64,000 nt of DNA from Thermoplasmata archaeon (GTDB lineage Archaea; Thermoplasmatota; Thermoplasmata; Sysuiplasmatales; Sysuiplasmataceae), in assembly GCA_021806165.1 (NCBI GenBank), contig JAJZXY010000004.1:1-64000 (forward strand). The letters are read 5' to 3'. The notes under the pieces were generated by a model. That model did no database searches. It had not been told where the DNA came from and saw only the letters and a program-made list of their open reading frames with translations. Below are positions 53,051 to 62,737 of the stretch, in pieces (the stretch's first letter is position 1; every line of letters starts with the position of its first letter). Made by a program: the position numbers and the translations under genes.

Positions 53051-55783
53051 CGAAACAAGCCTGCCGGCAGCATGGACAAGCTTGTAGACTTCACTGAGGA
53101 CAAGGGGAAGGAATGAAGCTGCAAGGATGACTGTCCATTCTTCCACTGATGGGACGGATGTCTTAAGCACAGTGCTGAGAGGAGAGAGGAAGACGCTTGC
53201 CAGTATGAGGGCGATTGTTCCGGCAGCTGCCGCCCATACGTACCTGTTGGTAAACAGCCTTCTGCTGAACATCGAGCGCTCGCCGAATCTCTCATTGAAA
53301 ACATGAAGTGTCTGGCTTAGGGCCATGGTGAGGAATGCGGCTGTTGTGGATGATTCTGCGGATGCCGATCTTCCAAGCTCGAAGAGGAATGCCGTCAGGC
53401 CGGCTGCCGTCATGAAGAGCCCGGAAGAGAATATATTGCCTGCGAAGTAGAGACTGCCTCCTGAAAGCGTCTTGACCGGCGGATGCTTCATGATATCCTC
53501 GTCTGCCTTCTCGCTTATCAGGGACATTGCTGGAAGAACGTCGGTAACAAGGTTCAGCCAGAGAATCTGTATGGCAAGCAGGGGCAGGGGAATTCCGGCA
53601 AAAGTGGCCGCGAGCATTATGAACAGTTCGCTGAAGTTGCATGAGAAGAGATAGCTTACGAATTTCCTGATGTTTGCAAATGCAATCCGCCCCTCCTCCA
53701 CCGCAGATATTATTGAAGAGAAGTTGTCGTCCACAAGGATTACATCCGACGCCTCCCTCGCGACATCAGTCCCGCCCCTGCCCATCGATATGCCTATATC
53801 CGCAGCCTCAAGGGCCGGAGCATCGTTGATGCCGTCTCCCGTCATTGCCACGGTTGATCCTGACTCCCTGAGCGCCCTGACTATCTCGAGCTTCTGTTCT
53901 GGCGAAACCCTTGCAAACACGTCTGTCTGCTGGACTGTTTCGACGAATTCAATTCCACTCATGGCTGAAAGGGAGGCACCCTCGGTTACAACGATTTCCC
54001 CGTCCCTTCCGATGCCCAGGTCCGAAGCAATCTTCCTGGCGGTTTCCTTCTGATCGCCTGTTATCATCACAACACGGATGCTTGCATTGCGGCATACGGC
54101 AACCGACTCCCTTGCCTCCGGTCTTGGTGGGTCGTGCATTCCTACGAGAGAAAGGATGGTCAGGTCTGTGTATGTATCATCTTCGACTGAATCCATGAGC
54201 TTGAATGCTGTTGCAAGCACCCTGTAGCCCCTGCCGGCGAGTTCTAGATTGCTATTCTTCCACTCTTCCGCCGACCTGTCATCCAGAGGAATCTGCCTCT
54301 CGCCCTGAAGGTAATGACCCGCTGCATCGATAAGTGACTCAGGCGAACCCTTCACAAAGCAGATGAATTTCCCGCCTTTGTTTGCTCTTGTAAGGAAGGC
54401 GGGTAACTTTTCAGCGGGATGGACTGTGGCCATCATTCTCGTTGCAGTCTGGAATGGCACCTCCCTCAACCTGGGAAAATCGGAGGACAGGCTGGCGGGC
54501 GATAGACCCGCCTTCATACCAAGAGAGAGCAATGCTATCTCGGTAGGGTCGCCACTTCCCTTCCACTTTCCGTCAACCATGCTCAGTGAAGAATCGTTGC
54601 AGAGCATGCCTGCGGCCATTGCTAGGCGCATGCAGGGATCGTCGTGACTGCTGTTCCCATGGTTCTGCAACTCAAGAGTCCCCTCGGGTGAATATCCGGA
54701 GCCTCCTACCCTGAGGCTTCCCGAACCGAAAATGACCTCCCGGACAGTCATCTGGTTCAGAGTCATAGTGCCTGTCTTGTCTGAACATATAAGTTCCACG
54801 TTTCCAAGGGACTCGACCGCAGCAAGCCTTCGTATGATGGCGTTTCTGGACGCCATCCGCCGGACTCCTATTGCAAGTGATATTGTTATCACAGCAGGCA
54901 TACCCTCAGGCACAGCGGCAACGGCAACGGCAATGCCTGTTTCGACCATGAGAAAAACGTCCTCTCCCCTGAAAATGCCTACTGCAGTGACGGTAATGGC
55001 TATGAGGCCCACGAGTATGAGGACGTAACGCATCAGGTTGTTGATGCGCTTCTGAAGTGGTGTTGTCTCCTTCCTGCCTTCGGACATCAGCGTTGATATC
55101 TTGGCCATTTCAGTGTCGGCACCAGTTGCGACAACAACTGCCTGACCTCTGCCCCTGACGACCAGCGTGCCGGTATAGACCATGTTGATCCTGTCGGCTA
55201 CAACCGTCTCTTTGGGCAGGACTGTGTCACACTCCTTCTCGACTGGAACCGATTCCCCAGTAAGTGCGGACTCGTCCACACTGAGCTCAGCTGTTGCAGT
55301 CACCCTTGCATCTGCAAGAACCCTGAAACCAGCTTCAAGTATCATGATGTCTCCGGGCACCACTTCGTGAGTAGGCACGTCTATCACCTGGCCACCCCTC
55401 ACCACCCGGCAGCTGGTGATGAAAAGGTGTTTAAGGGCTGCGGATGCTTTTTCTGCGCGGAATTCTATGACAAAGCCGAGCGCCGTGTTTGCTGCAATTA
55501 CTGCTGCAATCGCTATCGCATCAAGCGTCTGTCCAGTCAGAAGGGCAAAGGCTGCAGCTACGGCGAGCAGCCCTATCATTATGTTCCTGACCTGCCTAAG
55601 CAGCATGACAAGCGGTGAGGTCGGTCTTCTCTCAGGAAGCCTGTTTTCGCCGTAGATCCTGAGTCTGGAATATGCTTCTTCAGAGCGCAGGCCGTTGAGT
55701 CCGTCGCTGCCTTGTGCATTGACAACTTCCTCCACGTGCATCGAATGCCAGTGCTCTGGAGGCGAGCTCATTTTGAATTCCAC
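53033..55783 (-). CDS. P-type cation-transporting ATPase (type II, Ca2+-like)
   Basis: A 916-residue membrane pump. Cation_ATPase_N domain (EEVVNAQGSDGLNGLRSEEA), actuator with LTGESVPVE, PEGMPA in TM4, phosphorylation site CSDKTGTMTLN, KGSPESL nucleotide site, TGDQKETA and hinge MTGDGINDAPAL, then a C-terminal TM cluster (LTDVLPA-like NLVTDVLPAM). The PEGMPA and TM5-6 residues resemble SERCA/PMR1-type pumps, so Ca2+ or Mn2+ (possibly Na+ or H+) is likely. The start is ATG 55783; ATG 55771 is an alternative. Tail-to-tail with nth. Confidence 0.92.
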   Translation of the reverse strand: MEFKMSSPPEHWHSMHVEEVVNAQGSDGLNGLRSEEAYSRLRIYGENRLPERRPTSPLVMLLRQVRNIMIGLLAVAAAFALLTGQTLDAIAIAAVIAANTALGFVIEFRAEKASAALKHLFITSCRVVRGGQVIDVPTHEVVPGDIMILEAGFRVLADARVTATAELSVDESALTGESVPVEKECDTVLPKETVVADRINMVYTGTLVVRGRGQAVVVATGADTEMAKISTLMSEGRKETTPLQKRINNLMRYVLILVGLIAITVTAVGIFRGEDVFLMVETGIAVAVAAVPEGMPAVITISLAIGVRRMASRNAIIRRLAAVESLGNVELICSDKTGTMTLNQMTVREVIFGSGSLRVGGSGYSPEGTLELQNHGNSSHDDPCMRLAMAAGMLCNDSSLSMVDGKWKGSGDPTEIALLSLGMKAGLSPASLSSDFPRLREVPFQTATRMMATVHPAEKLPAFLTRANKGGKFICFVKGSPESLIDAAGHYLQGERQIPLDDRSAEEWKNSNLELAGRGYRVLATAFKLMDSVEDDTYTDLTILSLVGMHDPPRPEARESVAVCRNASIRVVMITGDQKETARKIASDLGIGRDGEIVVTEGASLSAMSGIEFVETVQQTDVFARVSPEQKLEIVRALRESGSTVAMTGDGINDAPALEAADIGISMGRGGTDVAREASDVILVDDNFSSIISAVEEGRIAFANIRKFVSYLFSCNFSELFIMLAATFAGIPLPLLAIQILWLNLVTDVLPAMSLISEKADEDIMKHPPVKTLSGGSLYFAGNIFSSGLFMTAAGLTAFLFELGRSASAESSTTAAFLTMALSQTLHVFNERFGERSMFSRRLFTNRYVWAAAAGTIALILASVFLSPLSTVLKTSVPSVEEWTVILAASFLPLVLSEVYKLVHAAGRLVSSKPSA

Positions 55784-55843
55784 CCCGGCGCCGCAAGCGT
55801 TTGCATCCCTCTGCCATCAGCGAATTGCAGACGAGTATTCATT

Positions 55844-56509
55844 TCACCCTCTCTTCCTGCGGGGCATTATCAGGCCTGGAAGATGTCTAACGATACCCTT
55901 CAGCCCCTCACTCCTGTAAACATCCAGGTATGCGCCCCAGTCAGCCCTTAGCATCCACAGTGTGATCAGTATTGTGAGGATGATGGCAGCCAGGATGACA
56001 ATGAAGGAATCACCACCCAGGAATTGTGCAGCAAGGTCGAAGTATGTCCTGCTGAGATATGCTACTGCAGTTGCGAGGACGATTTTCCCGGCTGTGTTTG
56101 CAAGCAGAAATCTCCAGAAGGGGAATTTCATCAGGCCGGCCGGTACGATGTATATGTCGTCTGGGAGGGGAGTCGCCGCGAAGATGAATATTATGATATC
56201 ACCGTATTTTTCCGTCAGCCCCCTGATAATCTCCATGTTCTTTCTGCTCTTCTCGCCGGTGAGGAAGTAGCCCCCCCGCCCCAGGAAATACGACGTTACC
56301 TTCCCGAGTGAGCCTCCCACACCTGCAACGATGCCAATGAAAAGCGGGTTAAGCACAGGGCTGAGGAACACAGCTGCTGCGAGATATGGCAGAGGTATGA
56401 AGGGTATCAGGCTGCCGGCAAGCGAATAAACGAATATGCCCAGATAGCCGTATTGTTTCGCGAGTTCATACAGGGTGTTGGAAAGAGCTCCGAAACCGTT
56501 AAGGTCCAG
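55844..56509 (-). CDS. DedA/VTT-family membrane protein
   Basis: A SNARE-associated (VTT) domain protein of the DedA family, implicated in lipid scrambling and envelope maintenance. It has the GYFLGRGG-like segment YFLGRGGYF, the PLP-type FAATPLPDDIYIVPAGL motif and four or five hydrophobic helices, with a basic C terminus. The track starts at GTG 56371, but the frame is open upstream and encodes a typical N-terminal helix (LAKQYGYLGIFVYSLAGS, IPLPYLAAAV). No ATG/GTG/TTG precedes it back to a stop near 56580, so CTG 56509 (LDLNGFG) is proposed. Family firm; start inferred. Confidence 0.85.
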   Translation of the reverse strand: MDLNGFGALSNTLYELAKQYGYLGIFVYSLAGSLIPFIPLPYLAAAVFLSPVLNPLFIGIVAGVGGSLGKVTSYFLGRGGYFLTGEKSRKNMEIIRGLTEKYGDIIIFIFAATPLPDDIYIVPAGLMKFPFWRFLLANTAGKIVLATAVAYLSRTYFDLAAQFLGGDSFIVILAAIILTILITLWMLRADWGAYLDVYRSEGLKGIVRHLPGLIMPRRKRG

Positions 56510-56723
56510 CGCTATTCCCGCACCAGCCTTGAGTAAAGCAGACCAGTGAACAGGGGCAGTCCGGGAGGTGCAGAGGGTGGTACCCCTTCAGCTCCGGCGG
56601 GTAACGGCGATGACGCACAGGGCATGCATTGAGGTAGCATTCTGATTTTCAAATAGTTTTTCAGTGCACCCAAGCACGAGCCGGCCGAAAATGAGAGGCT
56701 GGCGACCAGGCGGCAAAGTAAGG

Positions 56724-56731
56724 TTATTTAA
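56724..56731 (+). promoter_or_regulatory. TATA box of tRNA-Gly
   Basis: ttatttaa lies about 37 nt ahead of the mature tRNA 5' end at 56765, predicting a transcript start near 56755. The rest of the gap back to the DedA gene (56510-56723) holds no recognisable gene. Confidence 0.5.
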
Positions 56732-56764
56732 CCCCCTGCACTGTTATCACGAAATCGCCCATAG

Positions 56765-56841
56765 GCGAGGTTAGTCTAGTCTGGTTAGGACATTAGCTTG
56801 CCAAGCTAGTAAGGCGGGTTCAAATCCCGCACCCCGCACCA
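56765..56841 (+). tRNA. tRNA-Gly (anticodon GCC)
   Basis: The cloverleaf is clear: acceptor GCGAGGT pairs with ACCCCGC (one A-C mismatch at the fourth pair), D arm gtct...ggac, anticodon arm ttagc-ttgccaa-gctag with GCC at 34-36, variable loop taag, T arm gcggg-ttcaaat-cccgc, discriminator A and an encoded CCA. It decodes GGC/GGU, matching a glycyl-tRNA synthetase gene in this window. No intron. Confidence 0.9.
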
Positions 56842-57066
56842 TGCCGGGACTCGGTTTCACCGTTGACCATAGTCCGGAGATTTGTCCAGAGGGCTATGCT
56901 GATGTCCGCCTCTAGCAGCATACTGTGATGAGCAGGAACAATGATGCGATGCCGGCAATGGATACCCTTCCCTCGGCAACGAATATATGGCGATCGTAGA
57001 CTAAGTGCCGCCACATAGAATCAAGGGACGTTTTGTAAGTATTCCAAATCACCATTTCACCTCAGC

Positions 57067-57858
57067 ATGAGAAGTCTGTTTGTGGATATTGCCAGAACAC
57101 TGGTGAAATTCTCACCCGGTTATCATAACGAGCTGGGCTCATACCTGAGGAGCCAGGGATATTGCGTTTCTGACAGGGATGTTTACAGGGAGATCGCAAT
57201 GCAAAGGGCGTGGATGCATCTTCCCTGCCCGGGCACGGAAAAAGCCAGCCTGGACTTCGCGTGCCTGCTTGAAACACTAACAGGGGAAAGCCCTGATGAC
57301 GACATCATAGAAGGAATGAAATGCACAGGGGTGGCAGAACAGACCTGGGATCTCTATGATGATGCGGCTGAATTCCTGGAAAGTGCAAAGGAAACCGGAA
57401 TCAGGGTGGTGCTGATCGGCAGCATATCTGACCAGAATATGGGTCTCGTGTCGAAACTTGGCCTGGATAGGCTGGTCGAGGGTTCAGTCTTTGCAGCCAA
57501 TGAGGGATTGAGGAGGTGCGGCGCGGATGTGTTCAGGAGGGCCGAAAATATCGCCGGTTCAAGAGGGATCTTTATAGGCGATACATATGAAGTGGACGAA
57601 GCAGATGCTGTGTCGGCAGATCTGCCGTTTCTGCTCATTGACAGGGATGACTATTACTGCGATGTTAGAAGGGGAAAGACGAGAAGCCTCGTGGAAGCCT
57701 GGCCCTTTGTATACACCTCCTGCGTTTTCAACGAACCGGCTTCGCCCGTCCTGCTGCCTGGCAGAACCTCACCCGCTGACCGGCAGGACGGACGGAAGCC
57801 GCAGGCTGTGAGGAGCAGCCACCCAATGTCAACAAGGGCCCTGACAGGGCCGTTATGA
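57067..57858 (+). CDS. HAD-like hydrolase, degenerate active site
   Basis: A 263-residue haloacid dehalogenase-fold protein. Motif I is LFVDIARTLV: the nucleophile Asp is present but the usual second Asp (DxD) is Ala. Motif II equivalent is LIGSIS, and motif IV is FIGDTYEVDEADA. A helical cap fills residues about 20-100. The last ~50 residues are low in structure. Without the acid/base Asp it may lack phosphatase activity. It sits between tRNA-Gly and the decayed sdh locus. The family assignment is reasonably strong; the function is unknown. Confidence 0.65.
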   Translation: MRSLFVDIARTLVKFSPGYHNELGSYLRSQGYCVSDRDVYREIAMQRAWMHLPCPGTEKASLDFACLLETLTGESPDDDIIEGMKCTGVAEQTWDLYDDAAEFLESAKETGIRVVLIGSISDQNMGLVSKLGLDRLVEGSVFAANEGLRRCGADVFRRAENIAGSRGIFIGDTYEVDEADAVSADLPFLLIDRDDYYCDVRRGKTRSLVEAWPFVYTSCVFNEPASPVLLPGRTSPADRQDGRKPQAVRSSHPMSTRALTGPL

Positions 57859-57936
57859 ACGGCCACCCTGACATCTGAGGCTTTCAGTTCAAATAAAAAG
57901 GTCTCCCTCTTTTAAACACAGCGGGAGCAACCTGAA

Positions 57937-58379
57937 TTGTCTTCTCCGGGTATCAACAGGATCATCAGTGCGCCTTCGAGATATGTGAGAGCATCGAGAC
58001 AGCCTGGAATGGCAATGTGGCTTGCGCATAGCATTACATGTGTTCTGATACTCCTCTTCCCGCTCGCACACCTGGTGGATTTTACCGACCTTGCCTTCAA
58101 TCCGCACATGACAGTCGCTGAATGCTCCCCACTCTTCCTTGGCATCCCCAACATAGTGCTGAACGGCGTATTCCTGAGGCAGTTCTGCTCCATGGCCTCG
58201 ACGGGATGCGCGTCATAGCAATAGATCTTTTTCCGTCACTCAGCAGGCATCACCGTGCTGTTGTCTGGTTGACCGCTGCCCTGAGCGTTGCTTCACTACT
58301 GGCAGCTGAGCTTATTATGATGAAGTTCGTTTACTCGATAGCAGCAGCGTGGGTTCACCCTACTTGGAATGGTATATTG
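57937..58379 (+). pseudogene. sdhC: Decayed succinate dehydrogenase membrane anchor (sdhC-like), frameshifted
   Basis: The first frame gives a cytochrome-b-type anchor start (AMWLAHSITCVLILLFPLAHLVDF) but stops at 58218. The conserved continuation (AVLLHGLDGMRVIAID, SLSRHHRAVVWLTAALSVAS) is in another frame, so a frameshift lies near 58170-58185. The second frame then runs straight into SdhA without a stop and without any sdhD gene. Together with the damage in sdhA and sdhB this indicates decay. A sequencing error alone would not explain the missing subunit. Confidence 0.7.
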
Positions 58380-60085
58380 ATGCAGACTGCCAGGCACGGG
58401 GTGCTTGTGATTGGAGGGGGGCTTGCCGGGCCAAGGACAGCAGTCGAGCTGGCAGATGCAGGCGTCGACTCAGCGGTGATTAGCAGGGTTCATCCGCGCA
58501 GATCACACAGTGTAGCTGCAGAAGATGGAATAAACGCAGCCGTTGGAAATGCAGCTGAAAGCGTATCAGACACTCCGGACATTCACGCATATGACACGGT
58601 GAAGGGAAGCGACTACCTTGCCGATCAGGACGCGGTGAAGATACTGGTGAGGGAGGGGGTCGACAGGGTCTACGAGATGGAGCACCGGGGGACTCCCTTC
58701 AGCAGAAACGCAGCAGGGAGGATAGCCCAGAGAGCATTCGGTGGGAACATACAACAGGAGCTGCTATTCAGCAGACAGGACCGGACATGCGCTTCTCACC
58801 ACACTCTACCAAAGATCCGTCGGGGAGAAGGTCAAGGTGTACGAGGAGCATCTAGTAATCAGGCTTGTCCTGGAATGCGGGAGGGCCGCCGGCGTTGTGG
58901 CGGTTGACCTGATAAGCGGAACAGTGGCTGGAATCGGGGCGAAGGCGGTCATATTCGCAGGAGGGGGATTTGGGCGGGCATTCAACCACACCTCAAATGC
59001 CCACATTAACACAGGACTTGCCACGGCTGTCGCCTACTGGGCGGGGATGCCTCTCAAGGGTATGGAATTCGTGCAGTTCCATCCAACATCACTACCAAGC
59101 ACCAGTATACTGAAAACCGAAGCGGGGAGGGTGGAATCCTGAGGAATGCAGAGGGTGAGAGTTTTATGGTAAGATACGTGAAGATGGACCCTCCGGAACT
59201 TGCGCCAAGGGATATAGTGACGAGGTCGATGATGACGGAAATAGAGGAAGGGAGGGGTTTTGTGGGGCCATGGGGTCCGTACCTCAACGTTGAAGTCACG
59301 CACCTGAATGCCAGAATAATCGAGGAAAGGCTTGGAGGAAGCAGGGAGCTGGCACAGAGCTTTGCAGAAATCGACCCGGAAAGGAAGCCCATCCCTGTGA
59401 TACTGGCGCAGCACTACTCCATGGGTTGGATTTCCACCGGGAATGAAGGTGAGACATGCGTTCCGGGGGTGTTTGCTGCTGGGGAATCGGCATGTGTGAG
59501 CATCCACGTAGCCAACAGGCTTGGAGGAAATTCCATTCTCGAGACTCTGGTGTTCGGGCGGAGGGTGCGGATCAACGCAGAGCGTTATGGGCGTGAGGCA
59601 GTCACGCCCGTCAACGATGTGCTGATAACCAGGGAAGCCGCTGATTGGGAAGCGTTTATTGAAGACATGTGTTCGAGGGAAGGAGGGAAAGAGACATGCA
59701 CTCTGGAGACAGAACTGCAGAAGACAATGGAGTAAGGCGCAGGGATTTTCAGGAGCGGCCTGCAGCTTGAAAAGGCGCTTTACAGGCTGCTTGACATCCG
59801 GAGGAGGGTGTGGAAGACGGGTGTGTCCGCGCACTCCCCTCGTTACAACCTGGAATTTGTCAGGGCGATGGATCTGAGGGCAATGACAGATCTTGGTATC
59901 GCTGTCACCGAAGGTGCGCTGCTAAGAAAGGAGTGCAGGGGGGGCGCTTCAGTAGGGATTTAAGGGAAAGAGATGATGCGGAGTGGATGAAACACACGAT
60001 TGTGATATTTTCAGAATCGGGTCGGGCTGTCAGCTACGAGCCTGTGAGGGTGACGAAATTCGAGCCCATGAGGAGGGCGTACTGA
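58380..60085 (+). pseudogene. sdhA: Decayed succinate dehydrogenase/fumarate reductase flavoprotein (sdhA), multiple lesions
   Basis: Conserved SdhA pieces appear in order but in shifting frames: VLVIGGGLAGPRTAVELADAG and HPRRSHSVAA (FAD site), SADRTGHALLTTLYQ, FVQFHPTSL, EGGILRNAEGESFMVRY, LAPRDIV, AQHYSMGWI, NRLGGNSILETLVFGRR, HSPRYNLEFVRAMDL, then the C terminus WMKHTIVIF. Frameshifts lie near 58745, 59130 and 59943, with an in-frame TAA at 59733-59735. The gene cannot make the full flavoprotein as read. Residual coding similarity is high, so decay looks recent. Confidence 0.8.
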
Positions 60086-60824
60086 TGAGCGGGGTGAACA
60101 AAGTGCACTTCAGTATATTCAGCTTTAACCCTGAAATGGTCAGGAAATACCATTATGATGAATACGAAGTGGATGTACTGCCTGGGGGAGGTGGTACTTT
60201 CCACGCTTCTCGAAATACAGAGGAGAATATATCCGTCACTCTCATTCAGATATTCGTGCAGAATGGCCCTCTGCGGTTCCTGCGGGATGGTGATAAAGGG
60301 AAAGCACATGCCTGCCTGCAGAACACAGACATCATTACTCAATGCCGGTGATTAAAGACCTTGTTGTTGACATGAATATCTTCTTTGACGGGCTGAAGAG
60401 GGTCAGACCATACCTGATCAGTCACTCACCGGAGCCTGAGCATGAGGTAATCCGGAGTCCAGGGCAGAGGAGCAGGATAGACAGGCTTGTGGACTGCATT
60501 TCATGTGGTGTATGCACCACCTCCTGTCCTGTGTTCTGGACCAATCATTCCTGCCTTGGACCGGCGGTGCTTGTGAGGGCATTCAGGTTCCTTTCAGACT
60601 CAGGGGATGAAGGGTACGAAGAGCACATGGAATTTGCGGCCCGGGACAATGGGGCCCTCACATGCAAGGAAGCATACCAGTGCACTGTCGGCTGTCCAAA
60701 GGACATCAATCCGCAGGAAGCGGTTGATGGAATACGTTCCATGATGCTTAGGAAAAGCATCTGGTCAAAGCTCCACAGGAGGCAGACGGGTGAAGAGCGG
60801 GAAGAAGCTGCGATGACAGCATAG
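60084..60824 (+). pseudogene. sdhB: Decayed succinate dehydrogenase iron-sulfur protein (sdhB), frameshifted
   Basis: The N terminus KVHFSIFSFNPEMVRKYHYD is in one frame, the 2Fe-2S segment SFRYSCRMALCGSCGMVIKG, then PACRTQ, in a second frame, and the 3Fe-4S/4Fe-4S half (CISCGVCTTSCPVFW, YQCTVGCPKDINP) in a third. Frameshifts lie near 60195 and 60340. The expected linker before VIKDLVVDM is partly missing, suggesting a small deletion at the second site. It follows sdhA directly, as in functional operons. Confidence 0.8.
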
Positions 60825-61001
60825 TGAGCTGGTTTGTGACAGTCGGTATTATTTTTATCCCGGGGTTGCGGGAGTTGAAGGAAAGCCGGATGCCAAGAGT
60901 TAAATCTCAAGTCCTGATCTGACCTACAGCACTGTCCGCAGCCGGCAGCCTCGATTATGTGGTGGCAGACTGCGCGCAACTGGTGCCATGGAGGAATCTG
61001 G

Positions 61002-61787
61002 ATGCCATACTGCTCGAACTGCGGGAGTCAAATACAGCAGCAGGCGAAGTTCTGCCCCAATTGCGGGACACCCGTAGGCGCGGGAGAGGCGAGGCCGCCC
61101 ACCGGATACCAGGTGAGGGCACAGGAAACCGCAAACAGCGGCAGCGACGCTGAAGACTATCTTTCAGATCCTTACCTGAGGCAGTACAAGCCCATTCAGC
61201 CCGATGCCAACCTTCCATTCAGGCTGCAGGATGGGGAAGTGATACTCAAGGAATTCCGGCCGAGCAAGAGGGTGATAGCAAAGTTTGCAGTCAACGGGCT
61301 TGTGGGCATCATCTTCCTTTTCATATTCATAGTTCCCTTTGTAATTTCCATACTCCCTTCGGTTGCCGCTTCTAATGCTTTCCTGTATGCCGTTGCGATC
61401 ATAGTTGGCCTGATTGCCGCGTTCCTTCTGATTGGCGGCCTGTTCGGCTACCTGGGTTACACCAAGTACCGGTACTGGATTACAAATCACCGCACAATTG
61501 GAAGAAGAGGGATGGTGGGATACAGCCTCGATTCAATGCCACTTGAAAATGTTGCCGACGTGATAGTTATGAGGGGTGTTTTTGACAGGATCCTCGGAAT
61601 TGCCAGCATCTACGTGCAGCCCATAGGCGGGTCCGGGTTCATGATGCCGGTGCGCGGCTTTGGAATGAACAGGTATTCAGGCAGCAACAGTTTCATGGGC
61701 CTGCAGCCGCAGGAGACTCCCGAGATTCAGCAGCTCATCTTCCATCTTCGTGACATCAGGAAGCGTGAGACGGGCAGGGTGCTCTGA
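61002..61787 (+). CDS. Zinc-ribbon, membrane-anchored PH-domain protein (bPH2/YdbS-like)
   Basis: 261 residues from ATG 61002 (MPYCSNCGSQIQQQAKFCPN, a zinc ribbon); the track's start at 60957 is 15 codons longer. A disordered linker leads to two hydrophobic helices (about 105-130 and 140-165) and a bacterial-type PH domain (YWITNHRTIGRRGMVGYSLD, SMPLENVADVIVMRGVFDRI), as in YdbS/DUF304 membrane proteins. Intact, unlike its decayed neighbours. The role is unknown; membrane-lipid or protein interaction is likely. Confidence 0.75.
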   Translation: MPYCSNCGSQIQQQAKFCPNCGTPVGAGEARPPTGYQVRAQETANSGSDAEDYLSDPYLRQYKPIQPDANLPFRLQDGEVILKEFRPSKRVIAKFAVNGLVGIIFLFIFIVPFVISILPSVAASNAFLYAVAIIVGLIAAFLLIGGLFGYLGYTKYRYWITNHRTIGRRGMVGYSLDSMPLENVADVIVMRGVFDRILGIASIYVQPIGGSGFMMPVRGFGMNRYSGSNSFMGLQPQETPEIQQLIFHLRDIRKRETGRVL

Positions 61788-61829
61788 AGGCCCGCGCAGC
61801 TCACTGGGGTGGGAAGGCGGGTTTCACAT

Positions 61830-62546
61830 TCATATACCCGCCTGTGGACCAAATTCAGCCGGCACGAAAGCGACGTATATCATCAGGAAGGCAGTCCCCT
61901 CCAGCTTTCCTATGTGCCTGCCGGAGTCGAAAAAATACCAGAGCAGGATATTCGCCAGCAGCAGGAACAGCACAAGGCCGGCATGAGAACTCATGGAAAA
62001 TGTGGAACCTGAGAGGAGGCCTGTGAAGCCAAGTATCAGGGTGAGGTTTGTCATACTGCTTCCTGGTAATTCTTCCCTTCACCTACAGGCTTGCCTCCCT
62101 CCTTGCAAGGTAGTAGGAACAGCATGCGAATGTGAACAGGAGGAAGATGATTTCGATGGCACCAAGCCTGTCGAGCAGGAGCAGCGAAATGGACGTCAGG
62201 GATGTCATGAAGAGAAGCCTGATGAACCTCCTCGCATCCTCCCTCTTGACAGTAAGACCAGTTACAAGTGCCATCAGGCAATCACTACCAGGACATCGGC
62301 TATGTTTGAGCCAAAGACGTTGCCGATTGGGACTGCGCCATCGCCCGCGGGTGCTGAAATTACAGCTATGGCAAACTCTGGGAGCGAAGTTGAAATCGAA
62401 AGCAGTATGAACCCGGTCGCAAGCTCGCCTATCTTCAGGTACTCCGCAATCCTGAAGGCATTCCTCTCAACGAAATTCGATGAAATGGCCAGCGCTGCAA
62501 GTGAGCCTGCCAGAAGAAGATAGGAGAAATACATATCGGCAGGCAC
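61830..62546 (-). pseudogene. Fragmented CaCA-family Ca2+/cation antiporter
   Basis: Three consecutive minus-strand ORFs match successive parts of a calcium/cation antiporter. 62274-62546 carries the alpha-1 repeat (GFILLSISTSLPEFAIAVIS, GNVFGSNIADVLVV). 62083-62274 carries the next helices (TGLTVKREDARRFIRLLFMT). 61830-62054 carries the C terminus (LTLILGFTGLLSG, GKLEGTAFLMIYVAF). The alpha-2 repeat with its second SLPE/GNxxGSN block is missing between pieces two and three. The first break is a TGATG overlap, the second a stop plus frame change. Probably non-functional. Confidence 0.65.
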
Positions 62547-62737
62547 TTCAGATTCAGTCTCCTGGAAGCGGCGTGTACTGTGCTGCAGCGCTGAAGGCTG
62601 CTGTCCGGCCTGAATGAGCGAGACGATAGCCCGCCGTCATGAGCAAACGATCGTGCCGGTAATGCATCAGGGTTTTGATTGGCGGTAATCTGCCAGAAGG
62701 CGGCTGAATGAGAATCCCAAGAATGAGGGCTGCCTGC

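Noticed and set aside
56842-57066. A small RNA or second tRNA after tRNA-Gly
   Set aside because: No cloverleaf, TATA or stable stem was recognised in this 225-nt stretch.
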